Shown here piece by piece: positions 8,532-16,926 of a DNA stretch of 36,629 nt. Numbering within the stretch: the stretch's first letter is position 1; the number at the start of each line of letters is the position of its first letter. Both the position numbers and the translations under genes were made by a program. The notes under the pieces are model-generated. The model worked only from the letters and a program-made list of their open reading frames with translations, had not been told where the DNA came from and searched no databases. This DNA is from Halobacteriales archaeon SW_8_68_21 (GTDB lineage Archaea; Halobacteriota; Halobacteria; Halobacteriales; Haloferacaceae): assembly GCA_003023405.1 (NCBI GenBank), contig PXST01000046.1:1-36629 (forward strand). Direction: 5' to 3'.

Positions 8532-9350
8532 TTACTTCGGCGGGCGAAGCATGAAGTATCGGCGGTTGAGGTCGTACATGTACCCCTCGCGCATCGTCTT
8601 TAAGACTGCGTAGGTGACGATGCCGCCCGCCACCGGGAGCATGAACACGAGCGAGAACAGCAGCTCGAGCTGGATCGGGAAGAAGTTCTGGATGGCGAGC
8701 GCCGCCAGCGTGATCGCCAGTATGACGCCGGCGACCCCGAGCGCGGCCCAGCCCGGCTCCTCGACGGGCCGCCGGGCGTTCCCCTTGTTGAGGAAGGGAA
8801 CGAGCGTGATGACGCCGAAGATGGCTCCGTGGGCGATGAGCCCGAGCAGCTCGTTGGACATGACGATGTTGCCGCCCAGCACCGCGAGGTCGGGGTTGAT
8901 CGGGTCGAGCTTCAGCAGGCCGAACGACCAGTAGAGGTACCAGTCGGGCAGGATGATCGCCGGCGTGGAGCCGGGGTTCGCCGGGTCACCGAAGTGCGAC
9001 GGCAGGATCGCGGACACGAGCAGGATGATCCCGAGGAAAAACGAGGTGATAGCGAGGTTCCGGATCGTCTCGTGGGGCCACGTCGGGAAGCCGAGCACGT
9101 CGCGCTCGACGTACGTCGACTCCGTCCGCAGGTCCTCGTCCTCGCGCCGGGATCGCTCGAAGTACTGGTAGGTGAGCTGCGCGAGCCCCTGACTGCGCTC
9201 CTTGCGCTCGGACCAAGCCGGCGTCTCGTCGTCCGGTGGGACCGTCGCCGGCGGCCCGCCGTCCGTGCGGGCCTCCTCGTCGGTGCCGCCGTCCGTGCGT
9301 ACTTGCTCGTCGGTGCCGTCGTCGGCCGTGGGGGTGGTGTCGTCGGTCAT
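8532..9350 (-). CDS. Cytochrome b C-terminal subunit (subunit IV/PetD-like)
   Basis: 272 residues. After a disordered acidic head with an internal repeat (RTDGGTDEEARTDGG) come a conserved segment (GFPTWPHETIRNLAIT) and about four membrane helices. Helix and loop features match the C-terminal half of cytochrome b. The quinol-oxidation-site motif is PDWY (residues 135-138), a conservative change from the usual PEWY. With the adjacent b6-like gene it forms the quinol-oxidising core of a split, b6f-type cytochrome b complex in the cytoplasmic membrane. The spacer to the upstream gene is only four bases. Confidence 0.9.
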   Translation of the reverse strand: MTDDTTPTADDGTDEQVRTDGGTDEEARTDGGPPATVPPDDETPAWSERKERSQGLAQLTYQYFERSRREDEDLRTESTYVERDVLGFPTWPHETIRNLAITSFFLGIILLVSAILPSHFGDPANPGSTPAIILPDWYLYWSFGLLKLDPINPDLAVLGGNIVMSNELLGLIAHGAIFGVITLVPFLNKGNARRPVEEPGWAALGVAGVILAITLAALAIQNFFPIQLELLFSLVFMLPVAGGIVTYAVLKTMREGYMYDLNRRYFMLRPPK

Positions 9351-9354
9351 TGGA

Positions 9355-10164
9355 TTAGTGCGGTTCCGCGATGCCCTGTACCCAGACGATGCCGACGTGG
9401 ATCGCGATGAGCGAGGTGACCACGAACGGCAGTACGAACACGTGTAGGATGTACATCCTCACGAGCGTCGCCTGTCCGAGGGTGAACCCGCCGAACATCA
9501 GCTGGGCCGCCCACTCGCCGACGAGCGGCGTCGCGAGCGCCAGTTCGACGCCGATCTGTGCCGCCCAGAAGGACAGCTGCTTCCACGGCAGGACGTACCC
9601 GGAGAACCCGAACAGAAGCGTCAGGGCGATGAGCACGACGCCGAGGATCCAGTTGACCTCGCGCGGCTCCTTGTACGCGCCGGTGAAGTAGACGCGCAGC
9701 ATGTGGAGGAACACCGCCGCCACCATGAACTGCGCCGACCAGCGGTGGATCGACCGGAGCATGAAGCCGAACTGGACGTCTTTCATGATCATCACCATCG
9801 AGTCGTACGCGGCCGTGGGGTCGCCCTGCGCGACCGCCCCGGCGGTGGACGGCGCGTAGTAGAACCCGAGCATCGCGCCGGACACCGCCGCCAGCAGGTA
9901 CGCGATGATGGAGAGGGACCCGAGCGAGTACAGCGGGTACCAGTACCAGAACTTGTTGTCGAGGTCGTACTGCTCGGTGTGGCTCTTCGGCATCTGGAGG
10001 TTCGCGCGGTAGTACATCGTCTCCAGCAGTTCGAGGTAGTCGACGATGCGGAGCCGCTTGTCCAGCCAGATGAGCGTGGTCAGGAACACCGTCTCGATGG
10101 CGGTGAGGTCCTGGCTTTTAATCCACGCGTTGTGGTCCATGTCGTCTTGCTTTTTCAGACTCAT
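9355..10164 (-). CDS. Cytochrome b N-terminal subunit (b6-like)
   Basis: 269 residues with four main helices. The four haem-ligand histidines are visible: His140 and His154 in HRWSAQFMVAAVFLH, and His241 and His256 in HVFVLPFVVTSLIAIH. The second pair is 15 residues apart, the spacing of b6-type rather than mitochondrial bc1-type cytochrome b. GYVLPWKQLSFWA, a conserved Qo-region segment, is present. The N-terminus lacks the Cys that binds haem ci in plastid b6. The protein carries two b haems and passes electrons across the membrane between quinol and quinone. It lies in a tight operon, seven bases after the upstream stop. Confidence 0.93.
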   Translation of the reverse strand: MSLKKQDDMDHNAWIKSQDLTAIETVFLTTLIWLDKRLRIVDYLELLETMYYRANLQMPKSHTEQYDLDNKFWYWYPLYSLGSLSIIAYLLAAVSGAMLGFYYAPSTAGAVAQGDPTAAYDSMVMIMKDVQFGFMLRSIHRWSAQFMVAAVFLHMLRVYFTGAYKEPREVNWILGVVLIALTLLFGFSGYVLPWKQLSFWAAQIGVELALATPLVGEWAAQLMFGGFTLGQATLVRMYILHVFVLPFVVTSLIAIHVGIVWVQGIAEPH

Positions 10165-10171
10165 TGTCGAA

Positions 10172-10561
10172 TCACTTTTTATAGTACGGGTATACCGCCC
10201 GCTTCAGCGTCTCGGCGAGGTTTCCAGTGTCGATTCCCTTGCCCTCCTTGTCCTCTTCGCGAACGTACAGGTCCTCCCACTTGCGCCGGCGCTTTTTGAC
10301 GATCATCACGTCCGGGAGGAACTCCTTCCGGTAGAGCAGGAGGATGAACGCGAGGTCGATGAAGATGAGCGCCAGCAGCGCGCCGACGTACATGTTCCCG
10401 GCCTCCGTCGACGCCCACGCGGACATCAGCCCGTAGGTGAAAAGCGCCACGAACACGACCTCGATGACTGTCAGGAGGACGATCGCGATCGCGGCCGCAG
10501 TGCTCTCGCGGGCCGGCTCGTAGCGGTGGATGTCGCCGTACGAGGAGCCGCCGGAACTCAT
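10172..10561 (-). CDS. Membrane protein of the cytochrome b cluster (DUF7318-like)
   Basis: 129 residues from MSSGGSSYGDIHRYEPARES. It has two membrane helices (about 23-45 and 55-75), then a basic patch VKKRRRKWEDLY and a charged tail ending YPYYKK. The ATG at 10561 overlaps the stop of the halocyanin gene in an ATGA, which both fixes the start and implies translational coupling. No cofactor motif is seen. A scaffold or small-subunit role in the complex is inferred from context only. Confidence 0.75.
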   Translation of the reverse strand: MSSGGSSYGDIHRYEPARESTAAAIAIVLLTVIEVVFVALFTYGLMSAWASTEAGNMYVGALLALIFIDLAFILLLYRKEFLPDVMIVKKRRRKWEDLYVREEDKEGKGIDTGNLAETLKRAVYPYYKK

Positions 10562-11205
10562 CTCGCACCCCCGTGGCCGGCGTGGGCCGACTCGCCGTAC
10601 TTGAGCATGTAGAACGTGAACACGAAGGTCAGGCAGATCCCGAGGATCGCGGAGATTCCGACCCAGTGGGCGTGAAGCGGGACGCCGACGTGCGCGATGT
10701 CCTCCGGCCACCCGGTGTTGACACCGCCGACTTCGACGGTGGCCACGTCCTCACCAACGGCGATGCCGCCGTGCATGCCGACTGCGGCGTGGGGCGTACA
10801 CTGGTAGTGGGTGATGCCAGCGTCCTCGCTGGCCGTCTCGTACTCGTAGGTGTGGCCTTCCTCGCCGACAGGATTGCCGCTGTCAAGGCTGGCGGGCCCG
10901 CCGTCTTCAGCCGTCTGGACGTTGTGATCGCCGCCGTTGCCTGTCCATTCCCAGACGATCGTCGTCCCCTCGTCGACCCACACCAGCGTCGAGTCGAACG
11001 CGAGGCCCTGCTCGCCCGCGCCGACCGAGACGGTCACCTCGTCTTGGCCGCGGGCGTCCGTGTACGACCCGACGTTCCCGCCCGAAGCACCGCTCGGCCA
11101 GTCGGGTTCCACTTCCTGTGCAGCCGCCGTTCCGGTCGCCCCGGCGGAGGCCGCGACGGCGGCGGTCGCGCCGCCGGCCGTCCGCACGAAGTCCCGCCTT
11201 TTCAT
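10558..11205 (-). CDS. Membrane-anchored halocyanin (blue copper protein)
   Basis: 215 residues. A Tat signal (MKRRDFVRTAGGATAAVAAS) precedes a cupredoxin domain with type-1 copper ligands His94 (GGDHNV), Cys136, His139 and Met144 (HYQCTPHAAVGMHG). A C-terminal membrane helix (about residues 182-203) would hold the domain on the outer face. Halocyanins are mobile or tethered electron carriers. As the first gene of the cytochrome b operon, this one most likely takes electrons from the complex or stands in for cytochrome c1/f. A TATA element (plus-strand CTTAAAC, 11231-11237) is 26-32 bp upstream of the ATG. Confidence 0.92.
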   Translation of the reverse strand: MKRRDFVRTAGGATAAVAASAGATGTAAAQEVEPDWPSGASGGNVGSYTDARGQDEVTVSVGAGEQGLAFDSTLVWVDEGTTIVWEWTGNGGDHNVQTAEDGGPASLDSGNPVGEEGHTYEYETASEDAGITHYQCTPHAAVGMHGGIAVGEDVATVEVGGVNTGWPEDIAHVGVPLHAHWVGISAILGICLTFVFTFYMLKYGESAHAGHGGAR

Positions 11206-11230
11206 ACAGTTTCCCTCAGGACGGGGTCCG

Positions 11231-11237
11231 CTTAAAC
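11231..11237 (-). promoter_or_regulatory. TATA box of the halocyanin/cytochrome b operon
   Basis: On the minus strand GTTTAAG sits 26-32 bp upstream of the halocyanin ATG at 11205. It is the best promoter candidate for the run of genes down to about 7730. Confidence 0.55.
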
Positions 11238-11300
11238 CCACCGACTGAAACCGCCGACGTGGCGGGAGTTGCGGGGTCTGAGACCGCCGAAATCGGCGGA

Positions 11301-12185
11301 TTACTCGTCTCGGCCGCGGCCGCTCTCTCCGGGGGCTTCGTCGGTCACGACGCCGTCCTCGACCGGCACGAACTCGGGTCGCTCTTTGGCCTCGCGGAGC
11401 GCGCGCAGTCGGTCCCGGTACTCCTCCGAACGGAACCGGTCGGAGAGCCGCGCGTTCGCCACCATCGCGAACAGGAACCCGCCGACGAGCAGGAAGACGA
11501 TGCCCATCGCCGGCGCGACGATGGTCCCGAGGTCGGCGACGGCGCTCGCCCCGATGAGGGCGACGCCGGCCAACACCTGAATCGCGGCGACGACCTGTAT
11601 CACGAGGTTGCCGAACTCGCCGGACCCCTCCGGGACGCTGTCCGGGTGCGGGAGCGACCAGTCGTCCGGCGGCTCGGGCACCTCGTAGGAGTCCATCGCC
11701 GCGAGCGCGACGACGGGTTCGATGTCGCGGAGGACCGTCCCCTCGCCGCGCACCTCGCCGGTGGGGCGGATGATCGCGTACCCCTCGTCGGAGTAGACGA
11801 GGATCCGTTCCTCGCCGTCTTCTCGGACGCGCTCTAAGACGCCGAACACGTCCCGGGTCGCGATCCGCGACTTCAGTTCGGCGTCGACGCGGTCGAGGAG
11901 CCGCTCGCCCGTGATCCACGTGTCCGGGTCGAAGGCGGCGTCCCACTCCTCCGCGCTCATCTGCGCCATGTCTGAGGGGCCGAAGTCGTCGAAGTCGTAC
12001 TCCGACTCGACGCGCTCGCGGAGCGCCTCGATGTCGCGCTCGTCCTCGGAAGCGCCGTCGGAGGCGGCCGGGCGGGACCCGCCGCTCTCGGTCTGCGCGT
12101 CCGGGCCTCTCGAACCGTCGGAGGTCGGGTCTGCCGGCTCCTCCGGCGGCGACTCCGACTCCGACCGCGTCGAGGTGTCCTCCAT
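11301..12185 (-). CDS. Membrane-associated haloarchaeal protein (DUF7319-like)
   Basis: 294 residues from the ATG at 12185; a GTG one codon earlier is possible. Residues 1-60 are Ser/Glu/Pro-rich and disordered. A conserved soluble region follows (EEWDAAFDPDTWITGERLLDRVDAEL, then a beta-rich part with GYAIIRPTGEVRGEGTV). Two membrane helices (about 200-245) and a basic helical tail (RLSDRFRSEEYRDRLRALREA) close the protein. It lies directly upstream of the halocyanin operon on the same strand, separated by 95 bp with a separate promoter. I do not recognise a function; the position suggests assembly or regulation of the cytochrome b complex. Confidence 0.65.
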   Translation of the reverse strand: MEDTSTRSESESPPEEPADPTSDGSRGPDAQTESGGSRPAASDGASEDERDIEALRERVESEYDFDDFGPSDMAQMSAEEWDAAFDPDTWITGERLLDRVDAELKSRIATRDVFGVLERVREDGEERILVYSDEGYAIIRPTGEVRGEGTVLRDIEPVVALAAMDSYEVPEPPDDWSLPHPDSVPEGSGEFGNLVIQVVAAIQVLAGVALIGASAVADLGTIVAPAMGIVFLLVGGFLFAMVANARLSDRFRSEEYRDRLRALREAKERPEFVPVEDGVVTDEAPGESGRGRDE

Positions 12186-12271
12186 CACTCCGACGGTACG
12201 TACTCCTGACGCTAACTGTTTTCGTCCGCCCCCGGGCGACGGGACCGACCCGTCGGCTACGGATCGCGGGG

Positions 12272-12278
12272 CTTTACG
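12272..12278 (+). promoter_or_regulatory. TATA box for the 12302 membrane-protein gene
   Basis: CTTTACG lies 24-30 bp upstream of the ATG at 12302, consistent with a leaderless transcript. Confidence 0.5.
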
Positions 12279-12301
12279 CGCCGGAGCGCGTAGCCGCTCA
12301 C

Positions 12302-12778
12302 ATGGTCGACGAGTCGGTCATCGCGGCGCTGGCCGGGACCTCGGTGACATCGAGCCTCCCCTTCCTCCTGTACGGCGCTTGGATCATGATCGACGCCGAG
12401 ACGGTGTCGTGGAACGTGTTGATGCGACACCTGCGGTACATCGTCGCCGGCCTGACGCTCACGACCGTTCCCCTCGTCGGGTGGATGATCCCGCGCATCC
12501 TCGATCAGCTGACGGGCATGGCCATCCTCCACGCATTCTTCGGCGTCCAGGCGTACGCCATGCTGGCGTTCGCGCTCACCGGGATCGTTCGGATCTTCCA
12601 AGCGAAGCGGAACGCCGACGCGTACGAGGATCTCGACGTCGACATCGACGAAATCCACGAGGACATGGGCCACTGGCGAAAGCGGCTCCGCGCCGGCGTC
12701 GCGGGCTTCATGCTGCTGTGGCTCTGTGCGTGGGTGACCGGGATCTACCGGCTGCTCACGCTCCACTTCGCGGTGTGA
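12302..12778 (+). CDS. Haloarchaeal membrane protein (DUF7321-like)
   Basis: 158 residues, four predicted membrane helices (about 8-28, 43-62, 68-96 and 128-150) with an acidic loop YEDLDVDIDEIHEDMGHW between the third and fourth. His residues in MRHLRYIV and ILHAFFGVQAY are of a kind that could bind haem, but there is no diagnostic motif. The gene is divergent from the cytochrome b cluster, which haloarchaeal genomes often surround with such proteins. Function unknown; the DUF assignment is from memory. Confidence 0.65.
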   Translation: MVDESVIAALAGTSVTSSLPFLLYGAWIMIDAETVSWNVLMRHLRYIVAGLTLTTVPLVGWMIPRILDQLTGMAILHAFFGVQAYAMLAFALTGIVRIFQAKRNADAYEDLDVDIDEIHEDMGHWRKRLRAGVAGFMLLWLCAWVTGIYRLLTLHFAV

Positions 12779-12876
12779 CCGCGACGCGTCGTCGCGTGAC
12801 CGCCACCGGTGACCCCGTCGAATCCGTTTCTCCGACCGACAGCTTCAATCCGGGTTTGTCCCTAAGCGGTGGTATC

Positions 12877-13373
12877 GTGGCAGTCACCTTCGATCTCTTC
12901 GGGACCCTCGTCGACGTCGAGTACCCGTCGGACCCGGCGGAAGCGGTCGCACGCGAACTGGAGTCCCGCGACGTTGCGGTCCCCGACGACTGGCACGTCG
13001 CGTACGGCGAGCGACACGTCAGGGCACCGGCCGGCGCGGAGGTCCCCCTCCCCGCTCACGTCTCTCGGGCGCTCGACTCCCGCGGCGTCGACTCTGTGGC
13101 AGTGCCGCCCCGGTTTCCCATCCGGACCGCCGACGGCCTCCGGGACCTGAGTTCGACGCGGTCACGACGAGCGTCGGGTGCGGCTGGCGGAAGCCCCACC
13201 CTTCCGCGTTCGAGGCCGCGGCGGAGGCGCTCGGGACCTCGACGACCGCGCTCGTCCACGTCGGCGACGACGCCGAGACCGACGGCGGGATCGTCGCCGC
13301 CGCCGGGCGCTTCGTCGACGTGACGGAGACGCCGCTGTCGGAGGTCGTCGCGGAGTTGGAAGCGGAACAGTAG
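12877..13373 (+). pseudogene. HAD-superfamily hydrolase, internally deleted and frameshifted
   Basis: A GTG start gives MAVTFDLFGTLVDVEYPSDP, HAD motif I with the nucleophile in DLFGTLVD. The frame stays plausible to about 13150. From there a different frame encodes FDAVTTSVGCGWRKPHPSAF (motif III Lys), LVHVGDDAETDGGI (motif IV acidic pair) and a normal C-terminus ending at the TAG at 13371. The middle part that should hold motif II (a Ser/Thr usually in LSN) and helix surroundings is missing, perhaps 35-50 residues. With motif II gone and the frame broken, no active enzyme can be made. A sequence or assembly error remains possible. Confidence 0.7.
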
Positions 13374-13398
13374 CCGTCGACCGTTCGAACGGTCGCAG

Positions 13399-14274
13399 TC
13401 AGTCGAACCCGGCGTCTCTCAGTCGCGTGCGCCACGCCTCGTCGATCCGACCCTCGCCGACAAGTTTCTCGACGTGCGCGGCGACCGTCGCCAGCGCGAG
13501 GTCGCGCACGCCGGAAATATCCTTCTCGTACGCGCCGTCGACGACCGCGTCGAGGTCGGTCGCGCCGGCGTCGACCGCGGCGATCACGTCGCGTTCGCGG
13601 GCACGTCGGTGTTCTATCAGCCGGTCGCACGTCGCCGCCGGGTCGTCTATCGTCGGGCCGTGGCCCGGAAGGAGGCGGTCGTAGCCGGCGTCGCGTACGC
13701 GTTCGAGGGCCGCGAGGTACGCGGCCAGATCCCCCTCGGGCGCGGCGACCGCGACGCTCCCCTCGGCGACCACGAGGTCGCCGCAGCACAGCACGGACTG
13801 CCCCGGTCCGTCCGCCGGCGGTTCGGATCCCACTTCGGGTTCACCGACCGCGAACGCGACGTGATCGGGCGCATGCCCCGAAGTGTCGACGACCCGGACT
13901 CCGGTGTCGGCGACCGTCTCGCCGGGCGCGACCGTCTCGTCGGGGTCGGTCCCGGTCGCCGCGGCGAACCGGTCGGCGTGGCCCTCGCGGGCGACGACGG
14001 TCGCCCCCGTCGCGGCCGCGTACTCGGCGACCGCCCCGACGTGGTCCGGGTGTGAGTGAGTGACCGCGATCGCCTCGACGGCAGGAGCGACCGCGTCGGC
14101 CGACCCGCGCTCCGCGACCGTCGCGTCGATGGCGTCGGTCCGGGCCGCCGGGTCGACGAGCAGGCCGTCGAGGAGGTACGCGTTCGTGGTCCCGCCCGGG
14201 GCGCGCGTGTCGGCGGGGACCTCAACGCGGGTGACCGCTGGCTCCGCCGACCGGCGAGCGTCGTCGCCTCCCAT
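13399..14274 (-). CDS. MBL-fold metallohydrolase
   Basis: 291 residues. The metallo-beta-lactamase metal motif is THSHPDHVG, with His73, His75, Asp77 and His78. Further ligands are His in DTSGHAPDHVAF, Asp in CCGDLVV and His in LLPGHGP. The C-terminal part (about residues 220-290) is a small helical domain as in LACTB2/glyoxalase-II-like members. These hydrolyse thioesters, phosphodiesters or nucleic acids; the substrate is not evident. The start is one base after the stop of the radical SAM gene, so the two are cotranscribed and may act in one pathway. Confidence 0.88.
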   Translation of the reverse strand: MGGDDARRSAEPAVTRVEVPADTRAPGGTTNAYLLDGLLVDPAARTDAIDATVAERGSADAVAPAVEAIAVTHSHPDHVGAVAEYAAATGATVVAREGHADRFAAATGTDPDETVAPGETVADTGVRVVDTSGHAPDHVAFAVGEPEVGSEPPADGPGQSVLCCGDLVVAEGSVAVAAPEGDLAAYLAALERVRDAGYDRLLPGHGPTIDDPAATCDRLIEHRRARERDVIAAVDAGATDLDAVVDGAYEKDISGVRDLALATVAAHVEKLVGEGRIDEAWRTRLRDAGFD

Positions 14275-14275
14275 T

Positions 14276-16138
14276 TCAGTCCCCGCGGCCGAGCGACGAC
14301 CGCGCGGCCGGTCCCGGCCCGGAGCCGGGACGGTCGCGGCCGGGGATCGGGACGTCGGTGTCGCCGGCGACCGCGTACGCCGCGAGGTCGGTGATACCGG
14401 GGTCGACCGCGCCGACGTCGGCGATCGAGTCGTAGGGGCGACCGACGACGATGTCGCCGGCCGCGTTCCGGTTGATCCCCGGAATGGCCGTCAGCTCGTC
14501 CATCGAGGCAGCGTTGACGTCGAGCGGATACGGGACGCCCGTGACGGAGCGGTAGCCGTGGTCGGTGATCGCCACGTCGACGGCGGTCCCTAGCTCGCGC
14601 TCGCCCGGGACCGCAACGAGGAGCGCGTAGGTCCCGAGCTGTCGGCCAAACGTCTTGCCGTCCTGATGATATTCGAGGTGGAGGTCCGGCAGGACCGTTC
14701 CCGGCGGGACGACGCGGTCGAGCATCGGGTTGTCGATGGTCTCGCGCACCTCGCGTTTGTACGTCTGGAACTGGTCTTTGTGCTCTTGAGCGATCTCGGC
14801 ACCCGTCTCGGCCATCTCGGTGCCGGCGAACGCCATCACCTGCCGGATGTTGATCCGGCGGAGCATCAGCCCCTCGTCGTACACCGTCTGGAGGAAGCGC
14901 TTGTTGTGTTCGTACGTCTCCGGGCGCTCGCCGGTCAGGCCGTGGACGAGGTTGATCCCGGGGAGCAGCTTCGGTAGTCGCGGCGAGGCGTCTGGACCGG
15001 TCGAGGGACCCGTCACGCGGTCGGGGTCGCCGGGGGTCGCCTCGGGGGCGTCGCCCGGCCGCCAGCCGCCCTCCTCGTTGACGACGCGGACGGCCTCCAG
15101 ACACTCCTCGGCGCTGACGAGCAGGTTGTTCTGCTCTTGGACGACCGGGTCCGCCGATTCGAGGCCGAACGCGGCCGTGTCGCCGGGCGTATTGTGTTCT
15201 GCGATGACCCGGATCGCCTCCCGGGACGCTTCCGGGTAGTCCGTGATCGTCACGGGGTTCATGTTGTCGAGGTGGAGCGTTCGGAGGTCCGGGACGACCT
15301 CGCGGATCCCGCCGTACAGTTCCCGCAGGGCGTCGGGGTTCGGTGCCTCGCCGTCGCCGCCGTACGCGAGGATGTCGGCCTGTCGGCCGAGCCGGAAGTG
15401 CGCGACCCCGCGGTCCGAGAGCGCGTCAACCTCGCCGACGACGGAGTCGGGCACGCGGAACGCCGGGTCCCCGTACAGCGGCTCCGTACAGAACGAACAG
15501 CGGTACGCGCAGCCGCGGGAGGTCTCCAGCTCGCAGATGAGGTAGTCCGGGTGGTTCGGGTGTTGCTCGACGACGAACGCCCCCTGCCGCGCCCAGCGGT
15601 CGACCTCCTCGTTGGTCCGCATCCGGTTGCCGTACCCCTCTAACCCCTCGCGGACGAGGTCGTGAGCCGCAGCCTCGACGTCGCCCATCACGACGAAGTC
15701 GTAGTCGAGGTCGTCGCGCTGCGTCTCCTGTGCGCCCGCGTTCTCTTCGCCGACCCCGAAGCGCACCGGCCCCCCGAGCAGCGTCACGCCGTCCGCGGTC
15801 CAGCCCAGCTCGCGCACCTCGTCCGGCTCCGCGGGGGTGCCGCCGACGTACTTCCCGGGCACCGTCATCCCGCCGACGTACACCATCAGGTCGGCGTCGG
15901 CCACGTCAGCGTGTTTCGACCGGTCGTCGCGCAGTTCGTCGATGGTGTGGTAGGTGATCCGCGATTCGGGGACGCCGGCGTCGACGAGCGCGCCCGCCGT
16001 GTACCGCGGGTACGTCGAGAGGTACGGCGGAACGCCGAAGTGGGCCGGCTCGTCGACGTAGCCGTCAACGACCGTGACGGAGAGGTCGGCCGGGTCGGGC
16101 GGGAGAGACCCGCGACGGGCCGACGAGGAATCGCTCAT
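14276..16138 (-). CDS. Radical SAM protein with C-terminal helix-hairpin-helix (COG1031 type)
   Basis: 620 residues. The 4Fe-4S/SAM motif CAYRCSFC has Cys210, Cys214 and Cys217. The N-terminal part (about 20-190) has a cobalamin-domain-like arrangement typical of this archaeal family. The C-terminus carries a helix-hairpin-helix (NAASMDELTAIPGINRNAA), which usually contacts nucleic acid. The ATG at 16138 is supported by a TATA element about 27 bp upstream; a much longer in-frame extension upstream is non-coding in appearance. A low-complexity insert (PGDPDRVTGPSTGPDASPR) lies near residue 385. The reaction is not known to me; RNA or DNA modification is a reasonable inference. Confidence 0.85.
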   Translation of the reverse strand: MSDSSSARRGSLPPDPADLSVTVVDGYVDEPAHFGVPPYLSTYPRYTAGALVDAGVPESRITYHTIDELRDDRSKHADVADADLMVYVGGMTVPGKYVGGTPAEPDEVRELGWTADGVTLLGGPVRFGVGEENAGAQETQRDDLDYDFVVMGDVEAAAHDLVREGLEGYGNRMRTNEEVDRWARQGAFVVEQHPNHPDYLICELETSRGCAYRCSFCTEPLYGDPAFRVPDSVVGEVDALSDRGVAHFRLGRQADILAYGGDGEAPNPDALRELYGGIREVVPDLRTLHLDNMNPVTITDYPEASREAIRVIAEHNTPGDTAAFGLESADPVVQEQNNLLVSAEECLEAVRVVNEEGGWRPGDAPEATPGDPDRVTGPSTGPDASPRLPKLLPGINLVHGLTGERPETYEHNKRFLQTVYDEGLMLRRINIRQVMAFAGTEMAETGAEIAQEHKDQFQTYKREVRETIDNPMLDRVVPPGTVLPDLHLEYHQDGKTFGRQLGTYALLVAVPGERELGTAVDVAITDHGYRSVTGVPYPLDVNAASMDELTAIPGINRNAAGDIVVGRPYDSIADVGAVDPGITDLAAYAVAGDTDVPIPGRDRPGSGPGPAARSSLGRGD

Positions 16139-16162
16139 GTTACCCGGAGTAGGCGGCCGAGA

Positions 16163-16171
16163 GGTGAAAAG
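16163..16171 (-). promoter_or_regulatory. TATA box of the radical SAM/MBL operon
   Basis: On the minus strand CTTTTCACC is 25-33 bp upstream of the ATG at 16138, and fixes that start. Confidence 0.55.
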
Positions 16172-16253
16172 CGTGCGGAAGGTCCGTCGGGAACAAACGG
16201 GACCGCCAGGGGACAAGCGGAGACAGCGGGAAACGGACGAGGCCGCCGATCGA

Positions 16254-16260
16254 TTTATTA
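16254..16260 (+). promoter_or_regulatory. TATA box for the 16284 gene
   Basis: TTTATTA lies 24-30 bp upstream of the ATG at 16284, a canonical haloarchaeal TATA position. Confidence 0.6.
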
Positions 16261-16283
16261 GTGTCATTCGCGTGTGGTAACAT

Positions 16284-16691
16284 ATGTCTCTCCGCGACGA
16301 GAGCCGCCTCACGCCCCGCCGCGCGACGCTTCTCACGTACGCGTTCCTCGGCCTGTTCGCCCTGCTGAGTGCCGGCAGTCTCGTCGTCGCCGACTCGCCT
16401 CCGTGGGGCGTCGCCGCCGTGGCGGCCGCCGTGACCGCCGTCCTCGCGGGACCGGTCGCGTGGCTCGTCCGCGACCGGCTCCCCGCCGAGCGCAGAACCA
16501 CCCTCGGGCGAGTCGTCGTCGTCGTCGCGTCGCTGGGCCTCACGGTGTCTTTCGGCGTCGCGCTCGCGTTCGAGGTCTCGTTCCTGTCGGTGACGGACGC
16601 AGTCACCGTCGGTGTCGTCTGTGGCGGCGCGGTCGCCCTGTTGGTCGAGCGGACCGTCGTTCCGGAGCGGTACCGCGCCGATTGGGCGTGA
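16284..16691 (+). CDS. Hypothetical four-helix membrane protein
   Basis: 135 residues with four predicted membrane helices (about 17-36, 43-61, 76-97, 104-122) and a basic N-terminus (MSLRDESRLTPRRATLLTYA). There is no recognisable family motif. The gene has its own strong TATA box and is followed, after 76 bp containing another TATA box, by an unrelated zinc-ribbon gene. Function unknown. Confidence 0.7.
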   Translation: MSLRDESRLTPRRATLLTYAFLGLFALLSAGSLVVADSPPWGVAAVAAAVTAVLAGPVAWLVRDRLPAERRTTLGRVVVVVASLGLTVSFGVALAFEVSFLSVTDAVTVGVVCGGAVALLVERTVVPERYRADWA

Positions 16692-16736
16692 CAGAGGGGG
16701 AACCGGTTCGTACGACTCGACCGCCGCCGCCACGCC

Positions 16737-16743
16737 GTTTAAG
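16737..16743 (+). promoter_or_regulatory. TATA box of the zinc-ribbon/Hsp20 pair
   Basis: GTTTAAG is 25-31 bp upstream of the ATG at 16768, favouring that start over the in-frame ATG 12 bases later. Confidence 0.55.
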
Positions 16744-16767
16744 CCCTCGCCGACACTACGGCCGGAC

Positions 16768-16923
16768 ATGCCATCGACGATGGAGGTCAAGTGCGTCAGC
16801 GACGACTGCGAACTCGACATGTTCGAGAACCACTACACGTACGACGTGCCCGACGACCACGCCGTCGGAGACCTCTCGTGTCCGTACTGCGGTGGGAGCG
16901 ACCTCGTCGAAATCGAGGTGTGA
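16768..16923 (+). CDS. Small zinc-ribbon protein (51 residues)
   Basis: A compact protein, MPSTMEVKCVSDDCELDM followed by an acidic middle and SCPYCGGSDLVEIEV. The four cysteines (CVSDDC and CPYC) form a rubredoxin/zinc-ribbon-like site. Similar short proteins are conserved across haloarchaea (I believe under DUF7559). The next gene, an Hsp20-type chaperone, starts three bases after the stop, so the two are cotranscribed. Function unknown; a partner of the chaperone is speculation. Confidence 0.75.
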   Translation: MPSTMEVKCVSDDCELDMFENHYTYDVPDDHAVGDLSCPYCGGSDLVEIEV

Positions 16924-16926
16924 GCC

